A stretch of 11,502 nucleotides of DNA from an uncultured Clostridia bacterium. Its GTDB lineage: Bacteria; Bacillota; Clostridia; Lachnospirales; CAG-274. The DNA lies in assembly GCA_947629215.1 (NCBI GenBank), contig CANRCU010000045.1, positions 1 through 11,502 on the forward strand, written 5' to 3'. Position numbers and translations under genes: made by a program. Under the pieces are notes generated by a model. That model was not told the origin of the DNA. It made no database searches and saw nothing but the letters and a program-made list of their open reading frames with translations. Of this stretch, positions 1 through 6,165 are shown piece by piece; position 1 is the first letter of the stretch, and each line of letters starts with the position of its first letter.

Positions 1-102
1 CTCTTAGGGATATTTATATCCTCAAGATTATTATGTCCGCAGTCGGAGAAATTATTCAAATTTTGATTTCAAAAAATTTTTTATGCCGACAAACGTTATA
101 TT

Positions 103-969
103 TTAAGGCTCTGTCGCTATATCTTCAACACTTTCCAACGTCATCTTTCCAAGTTTTGCCGCGCGAAACTCATCCAAAAATATACTTGCCGTGCGTTTTG
201 TGTCAACTATACCGCCTTTTGCCATAAAACCGCGCGAAACACCTATGTCGTTCAATATCTCATGTGTGGGAGTGTTTTCGTCAAAATCAATTTTATAACG
301 CGCTTTCAATTCGTTTGGATATAACCTGCGCAAAAGGGAAATAAGCTCTTGAGCAAGCTCGGGCAAATCGGTTATATTGTCGTTTACGGCACCCGTAAAG
401 GCAAGCTTGAGTCCGACTTCCTTATCCTCAAATTTTGGCCAGAGTATGCCGGGTGTATCAAGCAACTCTAAGTCCCTTTTGATCCTGACCCACTGTTTAC
501 CGCGTGTTACGCCGGGTTTATCGCCCGTTTTGGCTGTAGACCTGCCGACAAATTTATTTATCAGCGTAGATTTGCCCACATTAGGTATGCCTGCCACCAT
601 AGCGCGTGTGGGTACAAATATCCTGCCGCGTTTTCGCAGTCGCTCTTTTTTTTCAGCCATAAGCTCTTCGGCAGCCTCGGCAACGGCTTTCAGCCCCTTG
701 CCCCTTATGCTGTCGGCAAGCAGCACATAAAGCCCTTGGCTTTCAAAATATCCTACCCAACGTTCGGTTTTTTTGTCATCTGCAAGGTCGGATTTATTAA
801 GTATTACAATGCGTTTTTTGTTGGCTGCCAGTTTATCTATATCGGGGTTTCGGCTGCTGTAAGGTATTCGCGCATCAAGCAGCTCTATCACAATATCCAC
901 AAGAGCGATATTTTCCTGCATCATGCGTTTTGTTTTTGTCATATGCCCCGGATACCATTGTATGTTCAT
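103..969 (-). CDS. rbgA: Ribosome biogenesis GTPase RbgA (YlqF)
   Basis: 288-residue circularly permuted GTPase that, in Bacillus, acts late in assembly of the 50S ribosomal subunit. The G motifs occur in permuted order: G4 NKSD at residues 58-61, G1 GIPNVGKST at 127-135, G2 with the PGVTRG segment around 152-157, and G3 DTPG at 171-174. The N-terminal QWYPGHM segment (4-10) is typical of the YlqF family. The C-terminal ~80 residues match the helical RNA-binding region of the family, and the length is the usual one. An AGGAGG site (976-981) lies 6 nt upstream of the ATG and fixes the start. It is transcribed divergently from the surface-protein gene and has its own promoter at 1034-1062. The family often neighbours rnhB or rplS, but only 102 nt remain downstream and no gene start is visible there. 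No terminator was convincing in 1-102. Confidence 0.96.
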   Translation of the reverse strand: MNIQWYPGHMTKTKRMMQENIALVDIVIELLDARIPYSSRNPDIDKLAANKKRIVILNKSDLADDKKTERWVGYFESQGLYVLLADSIRGKGLKAVAEAAEELMAEKKERLRKRGRIFVPTRAMVAGIPNVGKSTLINKFVGRSTAKTGDKPGVTRGKQWVRIKRDLELLDTPGILWPKFEDKEVGLKLAFTGAVNDNITDLPELAQELISLLRRLYPNELKARYKIDFDENTPTHEILNDIGVSRGFMAKGGIVDTKRTASIFLDEFRAAKLGKMTLESVEDIATEP

Positions 970-1033
970 AGTGCGCCTCCTTTAATAGACCTGAAGTTAC
1001 CGTATTCATGCTTTAATATATGCTCTTTCTACA

Positions 1034-1062
1034 ATTATATAACATAAAAAGCCGTATTGCAA
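1034..1062 (-). promoter_or_regulatory. Promoter of rbgA
   Basis: On the minus strand a TTGCAA -35 (1057-1062) is followed after exactly 17 nt by a perfect TATAAT -10 (1034-1039). The predicted start is near 1027, giving a leader of about 60 nt before the rbgA ATG. This is a sigma-A-type promoter assigned by eye. Confidence 0.7.
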
Positions 1063-1198
1063 GCTTTTTGATATATACCGTGCGATGGGATAAACGAATT
1101 GATGAAAATAGTTGCAATAATGTTATATAAAATATATTGTAAAAAATGAATGTTTATTGTAGAATTTGCATAAAAGTTAAAAAAATTTATCTTTGAAA

Positions 1199-1227
1199 TT
1201 GACTTTTAGCAAAATATCATTTATAAT
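1199..1227 (+). promoter_or_regulatory. Promoter of the surface-protein gene
   Basis: TTGACT (1199-1204), a 17-nt spacer and a perfect TATAAT (1222-1227) make this the closest match to the sigma-A consensus in the window. That fits strong expression of a surface-layer-type protein. Predicted transcription start is near 1234, leaving a leader of about 90 nt. Its -35 sits in the 13-mer AAATTGACTTTTA (1196-1208), which recurs at 4614-4626 upstream of the next operon. Confidence 0.75.
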
Positions 1228-1263
1228 AAAGGCTGTACAAATATGTTTCTTTGGGTTCGTCAT

Positions 1264-1281
1264 ATACCCGAAGAAGGGTAT
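1264..1281 (+). promoter_or_regulatory. 5'UTR hairpin of the surface-protein mRNA
   Basis: A perfect 6-bp stem, ATACCC (1264-1269) with GGGTAT (1276-1281), encloses the loop GAAGAA. It lies in the leader about 30 nt upstream of the ribosome binding site. It is not followed by a T tract, so it is not a terminator. An alternative pairing of GGGT (1254-1257) with ACCC (1266-1269) is possible. Leader hairpins of this kind often stabilise abundant mRNAs; that role is an inference here. Confidence 0.45.
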
Positions 1282-1324
1282 TAATAAAAAATATTTTAAA
1301 AAAATATAAAAAGGAGGAAAAAAA

Positions 1325-4300
1325 GTGAAGAAATCAACAAAGAAAATTGTAAGCATTATGCTTGCTGCGAGCATGATGTGTACAAGCGTATTTGTTAGCC
1401 CTGCGTATGCATATACACAGGCAGATGCTATTGTTTCTGCTTATGCGGCTACAAGTTCTTATAACTTTATAGTTGAAGACCTTGTAAAAGCCAGCAATGC
1501 CGAAAATAACAAAGTATTTGTCGCAAAGGGTACAGAAATTGCGGTTGATCCTTCCGTTACAGTTGTTTCAAAGAATGTTGATCTGAAGAACAAATATGAC
1601 GGTTCAGCCGATGCTCCTACGGTTGCTAAGTTTGCAAACGGCAATGAGTATACTGTTTGGATGTGTCCCAACACAAATGATGAAATTGCAAGTGCAACAA
1701 TCACCAAGGCTGACGGAACTACCGAAACTTTAAAGGTACGCAGACAGATCACTATTACGGCAAATCAGGATACTACGGTATCTCTTGATGCTAAAGTCGG
1801 TGCGGACAAAAGAGTTATATTGGCTAAGGAAACGGCAACCGACGCTTATACAGTTGATGTAGCTGATAACGATTATAAAAACAGCAGTGCAGCCGACGAG
1901 TATAAGACATTTACAATTGAACTTAAAAAGGGTGAAACGGCTGAGTTCCTCGGTCAGGGTACTAACCCGCCTATCTATGCCATTAATGCAGTACCGGCAG
2001 CAACAGCGGACGATCCTTCCGAAACACCGGGTGATCCTTCGGTAACACCGGGTGAGCAGACCGTATCAACATTTACGGTAGCTGACTTTGTAAAAGCAAA
2101 TAATGGCGAAAACAATAAAGCTTTCTACGATGCAGGCAAAGAGATCGAAGTTTCTCCTGCTGTAAGCGTTGTTTCAAAGAATGCTGCTTTGAAGAATAAG
2201 TATGACGGTTCAGCCGATGCTCCTACTGTTGCTAAGTTTGAAGACGGCAAGGAGTTCACAGTATGGATGTGTCCTAACACAAATGATGACGTAACAGGCG
2301 CAAAAGTTACAAAAGCCGACGGAACAACCGAAACTGTGAATTTACGCAGACAGCTTACCATTACAGCAAAGCAAGATGCAACGGTTAAACTTTATGCTAA
2401 GGTCGGTGCAGACAAGACAGTATATTTGGCAAAGGTTGCAGATACTGTTGCTGCAACACCAAGCAGTGTTTCGGCTTATGCAGCCGGCGAATATGTTGTT
2501 GAAGATGCAAATGCATACAAAAACGAAAGTGCAGTTGATGAATATAAGATATTTACCATAGACCTTAAAAAAGGCGAAGAGGCTGATTTCCTCGGTCAGG
2601 GTACTAACCCGCCTATTTATTATATGGAAGTTTCCTATGATGCAAACTATAAGGACCCTTCAACGGAAACTCCTTCGGAAGGTACAACAGAACCTCCTGT
2701 TATGGGCGTTTATGTTGGCGGTTACGAGCAGGCCGATATTACAGGTCTTACCAAAGAAGATATTGAAAAAGGCGGTCAGAAAACCAGCGTAACATTCTAT
2801 GTTAAGAATGCAGAGGAAGGTTTCAATAACTTTACTTTATTTGTAGATTACGATCCTACAGTCCTTAAAGCTACAAGCGGTAAATTCGACGGTATACTTG
2901 CAGGTAAGGCAGGTTTTGATGATTACAGCGAAACAGGTCTTATTAACAAGCAGATTGCAGATGTACCTTCAAAAGATAACCCCGATTACAAAGAAAAAGG
3001 TGAAGTAGGGGCTGACGGCGTTTTGACACAGGCTGAACTTGGTCGTATCAAGATAGCTGCATACAGCCAGGATGTTGAAGAAAATTATATTGTAAAGGGC
3101 GATGGCGCTATCTTTACAATTGATTTTGATATTCTTTCTTCCGCAACAGCTAAACTTGCAGAAGGCAAGATACCCACAGGTCTTAATGTAGTGATCGTTC
3201 AGGGCGGCTTCAGAGCTACTCCGGGCGCTGACAACATTCTCAAGACAGGTGTTTACAACACGGTAGATATTGTTTTGGGTTCTGTACCTACTACATCAAC
3301 AACTACCACAACAACTACTACTACCACAACTACTACAACTACAACAACAGAATCTACAACAGAATCTACAACTGCAACAACGACTACCAAGTCTCCGGTT
3401 GATGATTCTACAACAACTACACAGACACCGGGTGTTGATAATCCTACCGAAACAACAACACAGGCACCGAGTGAAACAACAACTGTTACACCCGACAGAC
3501 CGAGCCACAGTGGTGGCGGCGGCGGTGGCGGCGGTTCAAGCTCCAATAAAGCTGCTACCACAGTAGAGGCAACAACAGAAGTTACTTCAAGAACTCACAG
3601 TACACCGACGGGTGGTTCGTTCACAGTCGAGGGTAAGGACGGTAAGTTAGTTACCATTACACCTCCTACGAACAGAGTTTCTGTACAGGATTTCGTTGAT
3701 GTTCCGCCTACACATTGGGCTTACAGCTATATCATGAAACTTGCCGAGCTTGGCATCGTTCATGGTGTAGGTAACAATATGTATGCTCCTTCAGCTCCTT
3801 GCAAGAGAGCAGACTTTATCATCATGATCAACAATACACTTGGTATCACAGGCGCTGCAAGCGAGAACTTCAGCGATGTTGAATACGGTAAGTACTACTA
3901 CAATCCTGTAGGCGTTGCTTACGAAGTTGGTATTGCAAGCGGTTACGGCGACGGCACATTCAAGCCTGAGAAGTACTGCTCAAGAGAAGAAATGATGGTT
4001 CTTGTTGCTAAGACATTTGAGTTCTTAGGTGAAACTGTTACAACTGCCGATCAGTCATGCCTTGACAGATTTGTAGATAGAGCTGACCTTGCAGCTTGGG
4101 CTGCACCTTATACAGCTTACCTTGTAAGCGAGAATATGGTTGTAGGTACAGGCGCTAACCTTGAACCTAAGGCTGATATGACAAGAGCACAGCTTGCTGT
4201 TCTTATCTGTAATGTATATGACAGAGTAGTTGAAATGGCTGAAGAACGCGCAGCTGCTGAAGAAGCAGAAGCAGAGGCTGAGGCAGAAGAAGAGGAAGCA

Positions 4301-4552
4301 ACACCCGCTGAAGAGCTTTCCGCTCTTGCTGACGAAGTAGTTGCTTTGAGAGATGAGATCAAAGACAATCATTATGAAGATTTAGGCGAAGGCGACAAGG
4401 CTGACTTTGATAAAGAAAGCGCTGACCTTGACGAGATCGTAGCTGACATCGCTGATGATATGACAGAGGATGAGATCGAGGACGCTACATCTGATTTAAC
4501 AGATGCTAAGGACTTCTTCACAGACCTTGACGAAGAATTTGATCACGAATAA
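1325..4552 (+). CDS. SLH-anchored surface protein with duplicated module and cohesin-like domain
   Basis: Secreted 1075-residue protein. The GTG start sits 7 nt after AAGGAGG (1311-1317). A signal peptide spans about 1-29 (KK-rich start, hydrophobic core, AYA before likely cleavage). Two copies of an unrecognised, probably beta-rich module lie at ~45-222 and ~248-438, sharing YDGSADAPTVAKF, VWMCPNTND and FLGQGTNPPIY. Residues ~458-653 resemble a cohesin: TFYVKN, then LFVDYDPTVLKA, then an AIFTIDFDIL strand. A Thr-rich linker (~656-720, including 17 consecutive Thr) and eight Gly (~729-736) lead to three SLH domains (~788-840, 848-902, 914-967; TRAQLAVLI in the last), which bind pyruvylated secondary cell-wall polymers in known SLH proteins. 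A roughly 105-residue helical tail, about half Asp/Glu, ends the protein. The order cohesin, Thr linker, SLH matches anchoring scaffoldins such as OlpA, but no dockerin partner is in view. It could equally be an S-layer or adhesion protein using the cohesin fold. Confidence 0.88.
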   Translation: MKKSTKKIVSIMLAASMMCTSVFVSPAYAYTQADAIVSAYAATSSYNFIVEDLVKASNAENNKVFVAKGTEIAVDPSVTVVSKNVDLKNKYDGSADAPTVAKFANGNEYTVWMCPNTNDEIASATITKADGTTETLKVRRQITITANQDTTVSLDAKVGADKRVILAKETATDAYTVDVADNDYKNSSAADEYKTFTIELKKGETAEFLGQGTNPPIYAINAVPAATADDPSETPGDPSVTPGEQTVSTFTVADFVKANNGENNKAFYDAGKEIEVSPAVSVVSKNAALKNKYDGSADAPTVAKFEDGKEFTVWMCPNTNDDVTGAKVTKADGTTETVNLRRQLTITAKQDATVKLYAKVGADKTVYLAKVADTVAATPSSVSAYAAGEYVVEDANAYKNESAVDEYKIFTIDLKKGEEADFLGQGTNPPIYYMEVSYDANYKDPSTETPSEGTTEPPVMGVYVGGYEQADITGLTKEDIEKGGQKTSVTFYVKNAEEGFNNFTLFVDYDPTVLKATSGKFDGILAGKAGFDDYSETGLINKQIADVPSKDNPDYKEKGEVGADGVLTQAELGRIKIAAYSQDVEENYIVKGDGAIFTIDFDILSSATAKLAEGKIPTGLNVVIVQGGFRATPGADNILKTGVYNTVDIVLGSVPTTSTTTTTTTTTTTTTTTTTESTTESTTATTTTKSPVDDSTTTTQTPGVDNPTETTTQAPSETTTVTPDRPSHSGGGGGGGGSSSNKAATTVEATTEVTSRTHSTPTGGSFTVEGKDGKLVTITPPTNRVSVQDFVDVPPTHWAYSYIMKLAELGIVHGVGNNMYAPSAPCKRADFIIMINNTLGITGAASENFSDVEYGKYYYNPVGVAYEVGIASGYGDGTFKPEKYCSREEMMVLVAKTFEFLGETVTTADQSCLDRFVDRADLAAWAAPYTAYLVSENMVVGTGANLEPKADMTRAQLAVLICNVYDRVVEMAEERAAAEEAEAEAEAEEEEATPAEELSALADEVVALRDEIKDNHYEDLGEGDKADFDKESADLDEIVADIADDMTEDEIEDATSDLTDAKDFFTDLDEEFDHE
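1457..1990 (+). repeat. Copy 1 of duplicated N-terminal module
   Basis: Encodes residues ~45-222. It aligns with copy 2 at a fixed offset of 606 nt (202 codons) through the first two-thirds and 642 nt (214 codons) near the end, because copy 2 carries a 12-codon insertion rich in Ala/Ser. Near-identical DNA blocks start at 1595 (YDGSADAPTVAKF) and 1946 (FLGQGTNPPIY), suggesting a recent duplication or local gene conversion. One Cys per copy (C114) falls in the VWMCPNTND motif. Confidence 0.85.
2066..2638 (+). repeat. Copy 2 of duplicated N-terminal module
   Basis: Encodes residues ~248-438, separated from copy 1 by a short Pro/Thr/Glu linker that is itself a small repeat (DPSETPG, DPSVTPG). 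Conserved positions are the YDGSADAPTVAKF block, the VWMCPNTND motif with C316, a TKADGTTET segment, the RRQ(I/L)TITA strand, KVGADK, and FLGQGTNPPIY. The insertion after KVADTVAATPS (~371-387) is absent from copy 1. Confidence 0.85.
3290..3388 (+). repeat. ACN-triplet tract encoding the Thr-rich linker
   Basis: A run of ACN codons encodes TTS, then 17 consecutive Thr (3299-3349), then ESTTESTTATTTT. The codons mix ACA, ACT and ACC, so the DNA is not a pure microsatellite, although the protein is homopolymeric. Thr-rich linkers separate modules in scaffoldins and cellulases of ruminal and cellulolytic Clostridia and are commonly O-glycosylated. The antisense reading frame (poly-Val) is a shadow. 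Confidence 0.9.
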
Positions 4553-4561
4553 TCAATAATA

Positions 4562-4573
4562 ACCCGTAAGGGT
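4562..4573 (+). other. Small GTAA-tetraloop hairpin after the stop codon
   Basis: ACCC (4562-4565) pairs with GGGT (4570-4573) around GTAA, a GNRA-type tetraloop, 9 nt after the stop codon and just before the terminator. It may be incidental or a mRNA 3' stabiliser; four base pairs is weak evidence. Confidence 0.3.
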
Positions 4574-4574
4574 C

Positions 4575-4608
4575 AAAAAGGGTCGCTGTTTACAGCGATC
4601 CTTTTTTT
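4575..4608 (+). terminator. Rho-independent terminator of the surface-protein gene
   Basis: A long stem pairs GGGTCGCTG (4580-4588) with CAGCGATCC (4593-4601), with one G-T pair and a four-base loop TTTA. A-T pairing extends the stem on the outside, and seven T (4602-4608) follow. It isolates the surface-protein transcript from the downstream operon. Confidence 0.92.
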
Positions 4609-4616
4609 GTCATAAA

Positions 4617-4647
4617 TTGACTTTTACAATTAAATTACAAATATAAT
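4617..4647 (+). promoter_or_regulatory. Candidate distal promoter P1 of the transporter-mreB operon
   Basis: TTGACT (4617-4622) and TATAAT (4642-4647) are separated by 19 nt, longer than optimal. The -35 lies in AAATTGACTTTTA (4614-4626), identical to the -35 region of the surface-protein promoter. Activity is uncertain because of the spacing. Confidence 0.4.
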
Positions 4648-4686
4648 TCCGATTTCTAACATTAGTTTATTTTGCTTAAATAACTC

Positions 4687-4715
4687 TTGTAACAAAAATA
4701 ACAATATGCTATAAT
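4687..4715 (+). promoter_or_regulatory. Proximal promoter P2 of the transporter-mreB operon
   Basis: TTGTAA (4687-4692), a 17-nt spacer, and TATAAT (4710-4715) preceded by an extended -10 TGC (4707-4709). This is the better of the two candidates for the operon. Predicted start is near 4722, leaving a leader of roughly 95 nt with no strong structure seen by eye. Confidence 0.7.
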
Positions 4716-4816
4716 AATTTCACTAAAGTCCCGATGTTGTAAAAGACATTGCGGATATGCCTGAAAATGTAAGGTATAACAAAATAGATATTTATTATAT
4801 AGGAGTGTGATCTTCA

Positions 4817-6163
4817 GTGAATCCCGATCCGGACAGTTACCATAGTATGCTGCTGGCGGCACAAAGTTTGACGGAAAGTATTACTCATGCGGCATCGGAG
4901 GCTGTAAGCAATGTCGATGCAAAACAGGTCGTTATATGTATTATCTTGATCGCGCTTTCGGGCTTCTTTTCGGCGTCCGAAACCGCGCTTACAAGCATAA
5001 GCAAAATAAGGCTCAGAAATATGGTCGATGAAAAAGTAAAAAATGCCGAGCTTATTCAAAAAGTGTTGGATAACCCATCAAAACTGCTTTCGGCAATACT
5101 TATCGGCAATAATATCGTCAATATCGGTGCGTCGGCGCTTTCGACCGTTATAGCAACAGATATGTTTGGCAGCAAGGGTGTGGGCATTGCTACGTTTGTT
5201 ATGACAATGGCTGTGCTTGTATTCGGTGAAATAACACCTAAGACCTATGCCAAAGAAAATTGCGAAAAAGTTTCGGCGTTTATTGTAAAGCCGATAGCTG
5301 TCTGTATGTTTGTATTTACGCCGTTTATTATCATACTTAATTTTATAACGGGCGGTATACTCAAAATTTTGGGTATGGAACAGGGAGAACCGACTCCGCT
5401 CGTTACCGAATCGGAGTTACTGACAATGGTCAATGTCAGCCATGAAGAAGGCGTGCTTGAAACGCCAGAACGTGAGATGATAACCAACGTGGTGGATTTC
5501 GGCAGCACAAAGGCCGAAAATGTTATGGTACCCAGAACGGATATGACGGCGGTCGAGGTAACGGCAAGTTATGAAGATACTGTCAGGATATTTCGCGAAA
5601 CACAGTTCACAAGGCTGCCCGTTTATAACGAAACGACCGATAATATCATAGGCATATTGTCTTTTAAGGATATAATGCTGCTTGATAATACGGAAAATTT
5701 CAGAATAGACGATTATATGTCCGAACCGTTTTTTACTTATGAGTCAAAGCCGTGTTTGCAGCTGTTTTCTATCATGCGTACAAATTCTGTGCGTATGGCT
5801 ATAGTGCTGGACGAATACGGCGGTACTTCGGGTCTGCTCACGTTGCAGGATATGATAGAGGAAATTGTCGGGGATATTATTGACGGTGACGACGACGAAC
5901 AGGACGAGATAGTACCCGTAAACGAAAATGAGTTTATTGTCGAGGCAATAACCCAGCTTGACGATGTGAACGATATGTTGGGCGTTGATCTTGTGTCGGA
6001 GGATGCCGAAACTATCGGCGGTTATGTTTTGGGGCTTTTGGGCAGATTTCCCAAAACGGGCGAAGTCGTGGAGGACGAAGCTCTTACTTTTCATATAGAA
6101 GAAGCAGAGAAAAACAGGATAGTTATGCTGCGTATAATCAAAAAAATCGAAAAAGAGGAATAG
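4817..6163 (+). CDS. CNNM/DUF21-CBS-CorC transporter (HlyC/CorC family)
   Basis: 448-residue membrane protein often annotated as a hemolysin. Characterised Gram-positive relatives such as MpfA act in Mg2+ efflux. A DUF21/CNNM membrane domain (~35-215) has hydrophobic segments near 37-56, 91-115, 122-146 and 152-178, with the family signatures FSASETAL (51-58), GNNIVNI (97-103) and GEITPKT (137-143). Two CBS domains (~232-290 and 297-355) follow, containing MVPRTDM and DEYGGTSGLLTLQDM. A CorC_HlyC domain (~362-443) closes the protein. Length and domain order are complete. The GTG start is supported by AGGAG (4801-4805), 11 nt upstream, a slightly long spacing. It is co-transcribed with the MreB homologue 2 nt downstream. 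The exact ion is not readable from the sequence. Confidence 0.93.
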   Translation: MNPDPDSYHSMLLAAQSLTESITHAASEAVSNVDAKQVVICIILIALSGFFSASETALTSISKIRLRNMVDEKVKNAELIQKVLDNPSKLLSAILIGNNIVNIGASALSTVIATDMFGSKGVGIATFVMTMAVLVFGEITPKTYAKENCEKVSAFIVKPIAVCMFVFTPFIIILNFITGGILKILGMEQGEPTPLVTESELLTMVNVSHEEGVLETPEREMITNVVDFGSTKAENVMVPRTDMTAVEVTASYEDTVRIFRETQFTRLPVYNETTDNIIGILSFKDIMLLDNTENFRIDDYMSEPFFTYESKPCLQLFSIMRTNSVRMAIVLDEYGGTSGLLTLQDMIEEIVGDIIDGDDDEQDEIVPVNENEFIVEAITQLDDVNDMLGVDLVSEDAETIGGYVLGLLGRFPKTGEVVEDEALTFHIEEAEKNRIVMLRIIKKIEKEE

Positions 6164-6165
6164 CA

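Larger units (their letters stand above)
970..1324. other. Divergent intergenic region, rbgA / surface protein
   Basis: This 355-nt, AT-rich stretch has no credible gene; the reading frames crossing it are shadows or lack a ribosome binding site. It holds the rbgA leader and promoter on the left and the surface-protein promoter (1199-1227) with a ~90-nt leader on the right. Between them lies an inverted partial copy of the rbgA promoter: TTGCAATA then ATGTTATATAA at 1112-1130, matching the same two words on the minus strand at 1035-1062. A loose 25-nt palindrome starting CAATA (1115) and ending TATTG (1139) could be an operator, but in sequence this AT-rich it may be chance. Confidence 0.6.

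Noticed and set aside
71..82. AAAAAATTTTTT palindrome downstream of rbgA as a terminator
   Set aside because: No GC stem precedes the T run on the minus strand; the small TCCG/CGGA hairpin at 36-47 is not followed by T residues. Unsupported.
33..227. Short plus-strand open frame overlapping the 3' end of rbgA
   Set aside because: No ribosome binding site, composition unlike the real proteins, and mostly antisense to a well-supported gene.
377..730. 117-codon plus-strand frame inside rbgA
   Set aside because: Antisense shadow of the GTPase; Ser/Pro-rich product without any recognisable domain or start signal.
1099..1131. Second plus-strand promoter (TTGATG with TATAAA) for the surface-protein gene
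   Set aside because: The spacer is about 21 nt and the region is AT-rich enough for chance matches; the 1199-1227 promoter is far better.
1370..1390. Lipoprotein signal (Cys at residue 19)
   Set aside because: The residues before the Cys (SMM) do not fit a lipobox and the hydrophobic core continues to a normal AYA cleavage site.
3000..3055. Dockerin/EF-hand-like string (GEVGADG followed by AELGRI) within the cohesin-like domain
   Set aside because: It resembles half a dockerin, but only one copy exists, the typical Ca-ligand Asp/Asn spacing is incomplete, and the following segment reads better as a cohesin beta-strand.
3253..3561. Poly-Val and Gln/Leu-rich frames over the Thr linker
   Set aside because: Out-of-frame and antisense readings of the ACN repeat; low-complexity artefacts.
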